Assembly (NCBI GenBank): GCA_018433835.1
Contig: JAHDQM010000027.1
Span: 1 to 64,000 of the forward strand
Direction of reading: 5' to 3'
DNA from: Methanoculleus sp.
GTDB taxonomy: Archaea > Halobacteriota > Methanomicrobia > Methanomicrobiales > Methanoculleaceae
Length of the DNA stretch: 64,000 nucleotides
Shown: positions 7,597 through 17,088 of the stretch, one piece after another
How the letters are laid out: every line of letters begins with the position of its first letter
Numbering within the stretch: the first letter of the stretch is position 1
The notes under the pieces: model-generated
Database searches by the model: none
The model's input: the letters and a program-made list of their open reading frames with translations, nothing else
What the model was told of the DNA's origin: nothing
Program-made: the position numbers and the translations under genes

Positions 7597-8216
7597 CCTC
7601 TGCCCTCCTCAGTCTCCCTGCAAGACCGACCTCTGCGAATAACACTGAGGTTGTCCCAAAACACTGCTACCGGGAGGGGGACACCCGCTCGAAACTCTTC
7701 GAGTGTCTCAAACTCCCTCCGGTCGCACCTCCCCGGACCCTCCTCGAAGACCTTCGGTCTTCTCGAACTCCTGCCGTACCGGCAGTCGTTCCCCGCGTGG
7801 CGATATGCGATGGACGGAACGCCCGGAGCGGAAGCACCGGAGGTGCGACTTCCAGTGGGAAGCCGTTTCACCATTTTTGCCTTGAGTATGGTTCAGATGA
7901 TCGAAAATTTGGGTGTAAATGCTCCGATCCGGGAGTAACGAAGGTTCCGAGATCTTTTTAGGACGACCTCACTATCTCTGGAGATAATCGTATAAAAAAC
8001 AGGGGTGGGCCTTCGAACACCTCAACGGGGGGTCGGTGCCGTCGGCGGGGCCTCCGGAGCCTTCGGGGGAGCCGCCCTCCTCCTCCTGTAACTGAGCGGC
8101 CTTGCTTTCGGTGTCAGGATTATCTCCGGCGTCATATACGCATGCCCCTGGATGAACCAGACGATGATGCCGGTCCATCCGGAACACCGATCCGGTTCCT
8201 CCCCGGATCGTTTCCC
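7597..8216. other. Gene-poor interval with hairpin repeats
   Basis: About 620 bp between two membrane-protein genes. Its left part (roughly 7680-7860) contains members of the hairpin repeat family described at 56550-57345. The right part (7900-8216) has an open minus-strand frame that continues after the stop of the HdeD-like gene, but its composition (Arg/Pro/Ala-rich) and lack of a start argue against a real gene. No RNA gene was recognised. Confidence 0.5.
7741..7792 (-). repeat. Hairpin repeat unit (minus orientation)
   Basis: On the minus strand this reads GGAACGACTG, a short stem around GCCG-gta-CGGC, then CAGGAGTTCGAG, then the stem AAGACC-gaa-GGTCTT, then CGAGGA. The same layout with different but still complementary stems occurs several times at 56.5-57.3 kb. 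It is therefore a member of a dispersed family rather than a local terminator. Confidence 0.75.
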
Positions 8217-8768
8217 TCACCCCGGCATCCGGAGAGCAAGGATGACGGCCGCGATGCCGCCGATGACGGCGAGCCCCGCAAGGAGCAGTACCAGGCCGAC
8301 AGCGGCGACGAGCGGGTTTGCGATCAGGATCAGCCCGAAGATGATGCTTAAGATGCCGAGGATCCCCGTTCCCCACCCGGCACCGGAGAATCCCTGCACC
8401 ATGTAGACTGCCCCGATGATGAGCCCCTCCACGCCGATGATGAGGGCAAAGACGGTCGGGATGAGAATTGCGCTGTAGAAAGGATAGGCCAGCACGAGAA
8501 TTCCTGCAACGATGCCGAGGATACTGACGAGCAGTTTCCAGCCTCGACCGGTTTTGTCCGTAAACAGGCTGATGAGCACGACGATACCGTTGAACAGCCA
8601 GTAGAAGCCGAGGAGGGTTATAAGGAGATCCAGCGTCGGGATCGGGTAGATGAAGAAGAGAACGCCAAAGATGACCGCGATAATGCCGAGCAGCAGCACG
8701 AGCCAGCGGGGCGGAGCCAGAGCAGCGCCGGTCTCGGGAGAGCCGGCATCGAACTGTACGTTAACCAT
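8217..8768 (-). CDS. HdeD/DUF308 family membrane protein
   Basis: From the ATG at 8766-8768 this is a 183-residue protein with six membrane spans in three hairpins (WLVLLLGIIAVIFGVLFFIY, LITLLGFYWLFNGIVVLISL, LLVSILGIVAGILVLAY and so on), the layout of the HdeD acid-resistance family. The frame is open 46 codons further upstream, but a TATA box at about 8800-8808 lies inside that extension, so the ATG at 8768 is preferred. HdeD proteins are inner-membrane stress proteins of unclear mechanism. Confidence 0.8.
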   Translation of the reverse strand: MVNVQFDAGSPETGAALAPPRWLVLLLGIIAVIFGVLFFIYPIPTLDLLITLLGFYWLFNGIVVLISLFTDKTGRGWKLLVSILGIVAGILVLAYPFYSAILIPTVFALIIGVEGLIIGAVYMVQGFSGAGWGTGILGILSIIFGLILIANPLVAAVGLVLLLAGLAVIGGIAAVILALRMPG

Positions 8769-8796
8769 AACAACACCAAGCGGAGGACTCGCTATC

Positions 8797-8812
8797 ACCA
8801 TATATAAGTATC
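8797..8812 (-). promoter_or_regulatory. TATA box of HdeD-like gene
   Basis: The minus strand reads ACTTATATATGG here, a good archaeal TATA box. It lies 30-40 bp upstream of the ATG at 8768, leaving a very short leader. Confidence 0.6.
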
Positions 8813-8857
8813 TGCTCCCCACCCGTCCGGAACTCCTGTTCTGCCGGGGGCTGACCG

Positions 8858-9151
8858 TTACGATGTGCAGGTTTTGCAGGAGAAATTTGAATCGTGAACC
8901 GTGCATGCACGGTTCGCGGCACCATCACAAGGCGGGCCGCCGGGGCGGAAATCACGGCTCTTCCCGCCGAGCAGGAAGTCTCCAAGGAGGTCGAACAACT
9001 CGTCGCTGTCAAGCCGATAGACCGTGCCCTCGAACAGCCCTACAACCAGCAGCCACCCCAGCTCGATGAGCGTGAAGAATACCAGCACAACCAGGGATAC
9101 AATGAGTGCGATATAGGTAAAATGCTCAAACCGCTCCACGAAACGGCACAT
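8858..9151 (-). pseudogene. PsiE-like membrane protein, C-terminally truncated
   Basis: The first ~63 residues look like the start of phosphate-starvation-inducible PsiE-family proteins: RFEHFTYIALIVSLVVLVFF, then TLIELGWLLVVGL and LDSDELFDLLGDFLLGG. In the family this is followed by further membrane spans, but here the frame passes into a Cys/Arg-rich tail of about 34 residues with no hydrophobic segments, and a 26-bp palindrome lies in that tail. I read it as a truncated gene. A short functional variant is possible but less likely. Confidence 0.6.
8893..8918. repeat. Near-perfect 26-bp palindrome
   Basis: GAACCGTGCATGCACGGTTC at 8896-8915 is a perfect 20-bp palindrome; pairing extends outward through CG/CG with one T-G mismatch. 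It lies 125 bp upstream of the HdeD-like gene and inside the odd tail of the PsiE-like frame. It could be an operator or an insertion scar. Confidence 0.8.
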
Positions 9152-9390
9152 GCATAGATTCTCCTACAGGTCTGGACAAACAGGTGCCTGAAACTTCGCA
9201 GATTTATATTTTCAGGGCCCTCCCGGTTTCAAACGGTGCAGAGGGCTCCCCATGCTCCTGGATTACTGCGGACGCATGAGGAGATGGTGCACTCCGGGGC
9301 AAGGTTCATATACCGCAGTGCGCATCCTATGGCACGCCGGAATAGTAAGAACACCGGGGCTCGTCCCTTTCCCGGCGTCAGGGTGGAACA

Positions 9391-9930
9391 ATGGATAGAT
9401 CTAAGGCAATCGACGGAATCCGGAGGGGATTTCGGGCCATCGCCATCGCTTTCGTCGTCGCCACCCTGATCCCCTTGCTCCTCGGGCTTGCTCTCTCGGT
9501 TCCGACCGGGAGAGTGCTCGGTCTGATCGTCTCCACCCTCCTTCTCCAGGCAAATGCCGCTTTCGTCGGTCTGGGGTTCGGCCTGAATCCCGTGTTCGTC
9601 CTGGTCGTCATGACGTTCGTGGAACTCGGCGTAGTCCTCGCCATCTACGAGATCCTGGACACATTTGCCGAGCAGTCGGAGAGAGTCCGGCGTTTCACGA
9701 AGAATACGGAAGAGAAGATGAAAAAATATCCTATTTTGTGGAAGTATGGAGCCGTCACGCTCATCGCCCTTCCCGCACTCCCGGTGATCGGCCTCTACTC
9801 CAGCGTCGTCATCGGGTGGCTTCTTCGCTGGCACAAACTTCAGTCGCTCTTCTTCGTCACGCTGGGATGGATTCTCGTCACCACCTTCCTCCTGCTGGTG
9901 GCTCTTGGGTTCGTCCAGCTGATCTTCTAA
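9391..9930 (+). CDS. Small multidrug-export family (Sm_multidrug_ex) membrane protein
   Basis: A 179-residue integral membrane protein. It has an N-terminal double span (AIAFVVATLIPLLLGLALSV, GLIVSTLLLQANAAFVGLG), a third span (VFVLVVMTFVELGVVLAIYE), a cytoplasmic basic loop (RRFTKNTEEKMKKY) and two more spans (VTLIALPALPVIGLYSSVVI, FFVTLGWILVTTFLLLVAL). The family name is historical and transport activity is little tested. It stands alone with a possible TATA (TCATATACC) near 9306. Confidence 0.7.
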   Translation: MDRSKAIDGIRRGFRAIAIAFVVATLIPLLLGLALSVPTGRVLGLIVSTLLLQANAAFVGLGFGLNPVFVLVVMTFVELGVVLAIYEILDTFAEQSERVRRFTKNTEEKMKKYPILWKYGAVTLIALPALPVIGLYSSVVIGWLLRWHKLQSLFFVTLGWILVTTFLLLVALGFVQLIF

Positions 9931-10084
9931 CCCGGACGACAGGGATCTCTGATGAACTGCCCGGAAAATTATCTGTTCCGTCTCAAGAGAGGGGCAACGG
10001 CCGGACAGGCATAGGTACCGCCCGGATGCCGGGCAGCAGGTTGAGTTATATAGTCGAACCGGCATCCTGCTCCGGAGGCGTGCC

Positions 10085-10528
10085 ATGTCTCTTGGTCCGG
10101 TAGAATATATGGTCATCGAGTTTCCGGGAAACCAGTTCAAAGGTGAGATTATCCCGGCGTTGCGCGAGGTGGTCGATGCGGGCATCGTCCGCATCATCGA
10201 TCTCGTCTTTGTGCGGAAAGACGATCGGGGTAACGTCAGCGTGATGGAACTCGCTGACCTTCAACAGGATGTGGTAGATGCGTTCGCCCCGCTCGCACGG
10301 GATGCCACCACGCTCTTCGCTGAAGAGGATGTAGAGAAGGTCAGCAAGATCATGGAGAACAACAGCTCCGTGGCGTTGCTTCTCTTCGAGCACGTATGGG
10401 CAACGAGGTTCCGCGACGCCGTCCTGAACGCCAACGGGCGGGTGATCGCGGGCGAACGCATCGAAAAAGAGAGGGTGGATGCCGCGCTTGCATGGAGATC
10501 CGTGGAGCAGGAAGCAGCAGCACAGTAA
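10085..10528 (+). CDS. DUF6325-like protein
   Basis: A 147-residue cytoplasmic protein starting LGPVEYMVIEFPGN, then REVVDAGIVRIIDLVFVRK, ELADLQQDVVDAF, LFAEEDVEKV and ALLLFEHVWATRF. This is the pattern of DUF6325/DUF1269-like proteins often found next to SHOCT-domain genes, as here (15 bp downstream). A TATA box (TTATATAGT) is at about 10046, which gives a ~15-nt leader. Function is unknown; the family is often thought to be envelope- or stress-related. Confidence 0.75.
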   Translation: MSLGPVEYMVIEFPGNQFKGEIIPALREVVDAGIVRIIDLVFVRKDDRGNVSVMELADLQQDVVDAFAPLARDATTLFAEEDVEKVSKIMENNSSVALLLFEHVWATRFRDAVLNANGRVIAGERIEKERVDAALAWRSVEQEAAAQ

Positions 10529-10543
10529 GTTGAGGTGATAATC

Positions 10544-10840
10544 ATGAGAGGCGGTCGACCCGGCCTTATCGGCACCGTGGCCCGTACCGCGGTGGTCGCG
10601 GGAACAGCCACCGTTACCACTCGCGCTGTCGATAAGAAGATGCAGGAGAGGGAGATGAAGAAGGCGGCGCAAGCGCAGCAGACGGCACCATACGAGGAGC
10701 AGGAGCAGGCGCCTGCCCGGACGGGCATGACCCAGGAGGAGAAGATGGCTCAACTCAGGGAACTCACGGAATTAAAGCAGATGGGGGCCCTGTCGGAGGA
10801 GGAGTTCCAGCAGGAGAAGGAGAAGATCCTTGCCCAGTAG
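10544..10840 (+). CDS. SHOCT-domain small protein
   Basis: The ATG at 10544 is preceded by GAGGTGATAATC, a good ribosome site, so it is preferred to the GTG at 10535. The product has a short hydrophobic N-terminal region (LIGTVARTAVVAGTATVTT), a charged Gln/Glu-rich linker and a C-terminal SHOCT motif (LRELTELKQMGALSEEEFQQ). SHOCT domains are oligomerisation modules. It is almost certainly co-transcribed with the DUF6325-like gene. Confidence 0.8.
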   Translation: MRGGRPGLIGTVARTAVVAGTATVTTRAVDKKMQEREMKKAAQAQQTAPYEEQEQAPARTGMTQEEKMAQLRELTELKQMGALSEEEFQQEKEKILAQ

Positions 10841-10856
10841 GGTCGGCAATTTCACC

Positions 10857-10863
10857 TTTTTTT
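10857..10863 (+). terminator. Oligo-T terminator
   Basis: A run of seven T residues lies 17 bp after the SHOCT gene stop, the usual archaeal intrinsic terminator form. No strong stem precedes it. Confidence 0.5.
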
Positions 10864-11134
10864 GCCGGGAAACCACGCCAGGCCTCGCCGATCGCCCCTG
10901 TAACGGCGAGGATGAGCCCATTAGCGTACCCCGGCTTTACTTCCGCGCCGCGAGCATCCCGGATACGGAACCGTTTCCAGGAGCCCTCCGCAATCCGCCT
11001 CCGCCCGGGACTCATGGCCAGGGATGTTTCGGTCCTGCTCCCCGGTGAACTTGAAGATTCTCTTTCAAGTATTCGTTAAGAACTTCCAGATTTCGAGTGT
11101 TGATCGCCGGCTGCCCGAAAATGAGGGAGGGGTA

Positions 11135-12349
11135 TTACGGCCCCTTTCTCCTCCCCGCAAGCAGCACCATTGCAGCCAGAAGGGCTCCTATGCCGATACC
11201 TGTTCCGAACCCGGACGCAGGCACTGTTTCCGTACTGCCGGCATTCTCCTGTGCGAAGATGAGGTCTCCGTCAAACGACGGGAAGTGCGTCTCGACCCAC
11301 ACCATTCGATCGCCGTCCAGGGAGAGGTGGTCGGCCTGGCCATCCACCGAAATTTTTTCGACAACTCCGGTCGCCGGATCACAGAGGAGGATTGTCGAAC
11401 CCGGGGTGTTCTCCGAATAAATCCAGCCGATTCGTTCTCCATCGGTAAACGGTGAAGAAACGTCCAGACTCTTCTCGTCTTCGGCCGGTGTTTTCGAAGA
11501 CTCCGAAAAAGCCCCACTCACAGGGTCGAGACGTTTCGTCTCTCCCGTCGGGATGAGATAGAGATACGGTTCGTCAAACATCCCTTTTTCAGAACCCTCG
11601 TAGTTGACGGTATGCCTGAGGTAGATCAGGTAATCGCCGCCCAGCGCATAGGCTCCGACGTCGGAGCCGGACTCGTTGCCGAAGACATTCTGGAATACCG
11701 TCGTGTTCGCCCCTGTCTTAAGCGAATACAGGTGAAGGCCTGCAGAATCCAGGTATGCAATATGGTCGCCGTCAAAGAGAACGCCTGCGGGATCGATGAT
11801 CGGCAGCTCGCATACCTGTTCGCTCTTTCCTGTGCCGATATCATAGAGGAAGATCCGGACGTTGAACGAATCAGAGGATTCGTTCAGCCAGAGAACCCGT
11901 CCATTGTCGACCTTCGGCCACTCCGCGGTGCCCGGAGTATCGATGATCTCCAGAGAATCGTTCGGAAGCGAGTACAGGTACACCCGGTTCGGCGCAGTGT
12001 CGGTTTCGTTCGTCCCGAAGTCCTCAACGGGGGTTTCGAACCATACCGCGTACTCCCCCGATACATCAGGCCCGGTTACCGTCATGTTTGCGGACGGGCT
12101 GCCGATGATCTTTCGTTCATCGGCCTGTATTGCATAGAGGTAGATTCTGTTCTGCGACCGGTCCATCCCTTCCGCCCCTGCGAGAAAGACGATGTATTCC
12201 CCGGAGATCGTTCCTCCCAGAGCATTGGTGGTGTTTTCGGAGACGGTCGTTGTCACCCACCCGGGGTCTGCCGAGACGGGTGTTGCACACAGGATCAGAG
12301 CAATGAATATCGCCGGGATGCAGATGGCCGTAAAGAACTTCCCACGCAT
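11135..12349 (-). CDS. Secreted beta-propeller surface protein with C-terminal anchor
   Basis: A 404-residue protein with a signal peptide (AICIPAIFIALILCATPVSA) and a central region of repeated blades (YIVFLAGAEG...RIYLYAI; YAVWFETPVED...RVYLYSL; VLWLNESSDS...RIFLYDI; IAYLDSAGLHLYSL; YLIYLRHTVN...YLYLIP). It ends GFGTGIGIGALLAAMVLLAGRRKGP-like: a GF motif, one membrane span and a basic tail, resembling PGF-CTERM sorting signals processed by archaeosortase. Many N-x-S/T sites suggest S-layer-type glycosylation. The binding partner is unknown. Confidence 0.75.
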   Translation of the reverse strand: MRGKFFTAICIPAIFIALILCATPVSADPGWVTTTVSENTTNALGGTISGEYIVFLAGAEGMDRSQNRIYLYAIQADERKIIGSPSANMTVTGPDVSGEYAVWFETPVEDFGTNETDTAPNRVYLYSLPNDSLEIIDTPGTAEWPKVDNGRVLWLNESSDSFNVRIFLYDIGTGKSEQVCELPIIDPAGVLFDGDHIAYLDSAGLHLYSLKTGANTTVFQNVFGNESGSDVGAYALGGDYLIYLRHTVNYEGSEKGMFDEPYLYLIPTGETKRLDPVSGAFSESSKTPAEDEKSLDVSSPFTDGERIGWIYSENTPGSTILLCDPATGVVEKISVDGQADHLSLDGDRMVWVETHFPSFDGDLIFAQENAGSTETVPASGFGTGIGIGALLAAMVLLAGRRKGP

Positions 12350-12615
12350 GGTTTAAATTGTCTTTCTCCCGGGTGAAAACGTTATTGCTCTAAATCTCCC
12401 GGATTGAATCCGTAAAAGAGGAATCACGGTATTATCTGCACAGGTTGCGGGCCGGTCGGGCACGCTCTTTTGCTCCCGGCATTCTGTGTCGCCAACACCC
12501 CTATCCGCTCGCCGCGGGCGTTACCGTCACCCTTCGTTCGGGTCTTTCACCTCGCCGAACCGGGCCCCCGCCGCCGACCATGCCCTTTAACAGTTCTCGC
12601 GAGAACACACACCCG
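12350..12615. other. Intergenic, nothing recognised
   Basis: Divergent spacer between the propeller protein and the permease pseudogene. No promoter of good quality, RNA or repeat was seen. Confidence 0.4.
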
Positions 12616-14035
12616 ATGAACGAGCGATCCGGAACGGCGCCTCGCCGCATCTTCAGAACCAAATCAGTCCGGCAGCGGGTGGAGAAAACGGAAGGGGAAC
12701 ATGATTTAAAGCGGGTCTTAAACCCGTTCGAGCTCGTCCTGTTCGGCATCGGGGCCGTCGTCGGGATGGGCATCTTCGTTATCACGGGAGTTGCCGCCGC
12801 GAACTTCGCCGGCCCCGCCCTCTTCGTATCTTTCGTCATATCGGGTATCTTCTGCCTCTTTGCCGCCCTCTGCTACGCGGAGTTCGCCGCGATGGTGCCG
12901 GTTGCAGGGAGCGCCTACACCTACAGTTACGCGTCCCTCGGGGAGATCTGGGCCTGGATCATCGGGTGGGACCTCTTCCTGGAGTACTCGGTCGCCGTTG
13001 CCGCCGTCGCTATAGGCTGGTCCGGCTACGTTGTCAATCTCCTCCAGGAACTCGGGATAACGCTTCCCGCCGCCCTGGTGAACCCCCGGGGGTTGCGGGC
13101 GGGATCATAAATCTCCCCGCAGTCCTGATCATCGTCGCGATCACCGCCCTGCTCATCCTCGGGGTGAAGGAGAGCGCCCGGATAAACACCGTGATCGTCC
13201 TGATCAAAGTAGCGGTCGTCCTCCTGTTCCTGTACCTGGGATTTTCCCATATCGACCCGGCGAACTGGAACCCGTTCCTGCCCTTCGGGTGGGACGGGGT
13301 CGTCACCGGCGCGGCCATCGTCTTCTTCGCCTATATCGGGTTCGACGCGGTCTCCACCACGGCCGAATAGGTCAGAAACCCCCAGCGCAACCTCCCCATC
13401 GGGCTCCTGGGCTCGCTCCTCATCGCCACGGTGCTCTACGTTGCGGTCTCCCTGGTACTCACCGGCATCGTCCCCTACACCAAGTTGAACGTCCCCGCAC
13501 CGGTCGCCTTCGCCCTCGACCGGATCGGCATTCCCTGGGGGGGAGCGCTCGTTTCCGTCGGGGCGCTCCTCGGGATCACCTCAGTGCTGCTCGTGCTCCT
13601 CTTCGGCCAGACCAGGATCATCTTCGCCATGTCCCGCGACGGGCTGCTCCCTGCGACATTCCGGAAGGTGCATCCGGTCTTCCGGACGCCGGTGAACGTC
13701 ACCCTGCTCGTCGGCCTGATCACCGCCGTCATCAGCAGCCTCCTCCCCCTGGGATCGGTTGCGGAACTGGTGAACATCGGGACACTCGCCGCGTTCATCA
13801 TCGTCTCAGCCGGGGTGATCATGCTCCGGCACACCCGGCCCCCGAGGTGCCCCGGCCCTTCCGTGTTCCGTTCGTTCCGGTGATCCCGCTCCTGACGATC
13901 TCCCCCTGCAGCCTCCTCATCCTCGCCCTGCCGACCGTCACGCATCTTCGGTTCGTGATATGGCTCCTGATCGGACTTGTCGTCTATTTCGCCTACGGAA
14001 GCCGGAGGAGCGGTGCGGCAGAGGATGCCGCGTGA
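12616..14035 (+). pseudogene. Amino-acid permease (APC family) pseudogene
   Basis: Three segments rebuild a ~470-residue cationic-amino-acid-type APC transporter: 12616 to ~13085 (LVLFGIGAVVGMGIFVITG, AALCYAEFAAMVPVAGSAYTY), ~13090-13883 (GVKESARINTVIVLIKV, IGFDAVSTTAE, FGQTRIIFAMSRDGLLP) and ~13850-14035 (PFRVPFVPVIPLL onward). Breaks: a frameshift in the CCCCCGGGGG run at 13083-13092, an in-frame TAG at 13368-13370 where the family has Glu, and a frameshift near 13845. Three lesions make decay far more likely than error. Confidence 0.85.
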
Positions 14036-14103
14036 GAGCGCAGGACAGAGCCGCCCGGATTGCCGGGGAAAAGGAACAGGGTGATTTTGCCCGGCACCCT
14101 CGT

Positions 14104-15783
14104 TCACCCTGCACCCGGATCGATCATCGCATCGATCGCCGCGCCGGGGGGAACCATGGGAAAGACGTTCTCCTCCCGCTCGATCCTGAAATCGACAAGA
14201 TAGGGGCCGGCATGCTCGAGTGCGTTCGAGAGCGCACTCCTCACGTCCTCGCCGGCCTCGACCGTCTCGCCCTCGATTCCGTAGGCCCGGGAAATTCCGA
14301 CAAAATCCATCGGGGGAAGGTCGGTGAAGGCATACCGCCGGTCGTAGAAGAGTTCCTGCCACTGGCGGACCATCCCGAGGTACCGGTTGTTCAGGACCAA
14401 AATCTTGACGGGGATGGAGTACTGGGCAATCGTCCCGAGCTCCTGGATGTTCATCTGGAGGCTGCCGTCTCCCGCGATGACACAGACCGGTTCGTCCGGA
14501 CGGGCGAAATGCGCCCCCATCGCCGCCGGAAGGCCGTAGCCCATCGTCCCGAGCCCGCCGGACGAGAGCCACGTCCGCGGCCGCCTGAAGCAGTAGTGCT
14601 GCGCCGTCCACATCTGGTTCTGCCCGACCTCGCTTGCGATGATGCCGGTGCCCCCGAGGAGCGAACAGAGATCCCGGATGATCCGCTGCGGACGGAGGGC
14701 GCCGTCGGTCGGGCAGCAAAGGGGATGCTCCGCCTTCACTCGCGAGATCCGCGAAAGCCAGGCATCGCGCTCTCTCCTCTTCTGCATGAGCCCGAGCATC
14801 TCCGCCAGCACGGCCTTCGCATCGCCGACGATGGGGATGTCGACCGGCTTGTTCTTCCCGATTTCGGCCGGATCAATATCGATGTGCACGATGACGGCAT
14901 CGGGTGCGAAGGTCTCGATCCGACCGGTGACCCGGTCGTCGAACCGCACGCCGACCGCGAAGAGGAGGTCGCACTCCGTGATCGCGGTATTCGCGTACCT
15001 GGTCCCGTGCATCCCGGGCATGCCGAGGTTGAGCGGGTGGTTCCCGGGGATTATGCCGAGCCCCATCAGGGTCGTCGTGACCGGGATGAGCGAGGCCTCC
15101 GCGAGTGCGACGACCTCCGCGGCGGCCCCCGAGGCCACGACCCCGCCGCCGGCGTAGATGACCGGCCGCTCGGCATGTTCAAGCGCGGCGACGGCCTTCT
15201 CGATCTGCACCCGGTGCCCCCGACGGATCGGGCGGTAGCCCTTTCGGACGATCGGTTCCGGGTGCTCGCCGTCGTGCTCTATCCGGGTTTCGAGAACGTC
15301 CCGCGGCAGATCGATGAGAACCGGGCCGCACCTCCCCGTCCGGCTGATGAAGAACGCCTCCCGGACGATCCCGGCGAGGTCCTCCGTTCGTTTGACGAGG
15401 TAGTTCTGCTTGGTGACGGGGGCGGTAATACCGGTGATATCAGCCTCCTGGAAGGCGTCGTTGCCGAGCGACATCGTCGGAACCTGGCCGGTCAGCGCAA
15501 CCATGGGCACCGAGTCCATGTACGCGGTCGCGATGCCCGTGACGAGGTTGCAGGCTCCCGGGCCGGACGTCGCAAGGCAGACCCCGGTTTTGCCGCTCGC
15601 ACGGGCGTAGCCGTCGGCCGCGTGCGCTGCCGCCTGCTCGTGACGGACCAGGACGTGCCGGATGGCCGAGTCGTAGAGTTCGTCGTAGACGGGGAGGACC
15701 GCCGCACCGGGATACCCGAAAATGGTCGTCACCCCCTGCTCGCCGAGTCCTTCGAGCAGGATGCCTGCGCCGGACCTCAGCAT
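14104..15783 (-). CDS. ilvB: Acetolactate synthase large subunit (biosynthetic type)
   Basis: A 559-residue ThDP enzyme making acetolactate or acetohydroxybutyrate in branched-chain amino-acid synthesis. It shows the N-terminal catalytic Glu block (VRHEQAAAHAADGYARASGK), the FAD/Rossmann middle domain (RPVIYAGGGVVASGA) and the C-terminal ThDP-Mg motif (GDGSLQMN...LNNRYLGMVRQW). Length fits the family. No small regulatory subunit (ilvN) lies next to it, so this may be a second, solitary copy. Other ThDP decarboxylases are less likely because of the QWQELFYDRRYAFTDLP segment, typical of IlvB. Confidence 0.85.
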   Translation of the reverse strand: MLRSGAGILLEGLGEQGVTTIFGYPGAAVLPVYDELYDSAIRHVLVRHEQAAAHAADGYARASGKTGVCLATSGPGACNLVTGIATAYMDSVPMVALTGQVPTMSLGNDAFQEADITGITAPVTKQNYLVKRTEDLAGIVREAFFISRTGRCGPVLIDLPRDVLETRIEHDGEHPEPIVRKGYRPIRRGHRVQIEKAVAALEHAERPVIYAGGGVVASGAAAEVVALAEASLIPVTTTLMGLGIIPGNHPLNLGMPGMHGTRYANTAITECDLLFAVGVRFDDRVTGRIETFAPDAVIVHIDIDPAEIGKNKPVDIPIVGDAKAVLAEMLGLMQKRRERDAWLSRISRVKAEHPLCCPTDGALRPQRIIRDLCSLLGGTGIIASEVGQNQMWTAQHYCFRRPRTWLSSGGLGTMGYGLPAAMGAHFARPDEPVCVIAGDGSLQMNIQELGTIAQYSIPVKILVLNNRYLGMVRQWQELFYDRRYAFTDLPPMDFVGISRAYGIEGETVEAGEDVRSALSNALEHAGPYLVDFRIEREENVFPMVPPGAAIDAMIDPGAG

Positions 15784-16151
15784 GCGACCACCCCGGGCGA
15801 TCCGGCGAAACGATTCCAGTCCGGGAAAACTCCGTAACCGAGAGGCACGGCTATGCAGAGAGCAGCGAAATCGTCGTAAAAACGTTCACGTTTCAGTGGA
15901 GCAGAGTCCGACTGATCACAAATCCTTTCCGCTGCAATACAGCGGCTGTACAAAACGATCCGTCATGGTTGTCCACCACGCCGTAGTATATGTTCTCGGG
16001 GGATATGAATGAATCGGGAGCAGCTCCGCATGCCGGATCCCTGCGCGTTGAATGAGGTACTCTCCTCGATCCCGCGGTCCGGGTAATGTCCGCATACTTG
16101 CGTTCCCCGCTGCCGTTGCCCTGAAGCCGGGGGCTACGCCGGCTGCTATAG
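15784..16151. other. Intergenic region upstream of nif cluster
   Basis: About 370 bp between the divergent ilvB-like gene and the nif promoter. No gene, RNA or repeat was recognised in it. Confidence 0.4.
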
Positions 16152-16155
16152 AAAT

Positions 16156-16186
16156 ATTTATAAGTGGTGGAAGGAAGTTTCCTTCC
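16156..16186 (+). promoter_or_regulatory. nif promoter: TATA box plus overlapping NrpR-type operators
   Basis: A TATA element ATTTATAA is at 16156-16163. Directly downstream, GGAAGGAAGTTTCCTTCC (16169-16186) is a perfect 18-bp palindrome containing two overlapping GGAA-N6-TTCC sites (16169-16182 and 16173-16186). GGAA-N6-TTCC is the operator of NrpR, the nitrogen repressor of methanogens, released by 2-oxoglutarate. The operator sits between TATA and the expected start of transcription, a position suited to blocking RNA polymerase. Confidence 0.85.
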
Positions 16187-16193
16187 GAAATAA

Positions 16194-17066
<873 letters not shown>

Positions 17067-17088
17067 CACCTGATGGGACGTGAAGCAG

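Noticed and set aside
7900-8216. In-frame continuation after the TGA of the HdeD-like gene, as read-through or selenocysteine
   Set aside because: The extension is Arg/Pro/Ala-rich, has no family match I recognise, and no selenocysteine-type element was seen; open frames after stops are common at this GC content.
10764-11015. Minus-strand 83-codon frame
   Set aside because: It overlaps the SHOCT gene on the opposite strand, has no ribosome site and no recognisable domain.
13368-13370. In-frame TAG in the permease (and another at 63887) as pyrrolysine codons
   Set aside because: Both genes also carry frameshifts, both TAGs sit at positions expected to be Glu (one base change), and pyrrolysine is not known from Methanomicrobiales.
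13960-15837. A 625-codon plus-strand frame
   Set aside because: It is antisense to the acetolactate synthase gene, whose motifs are clear, and shows no domain of its own.
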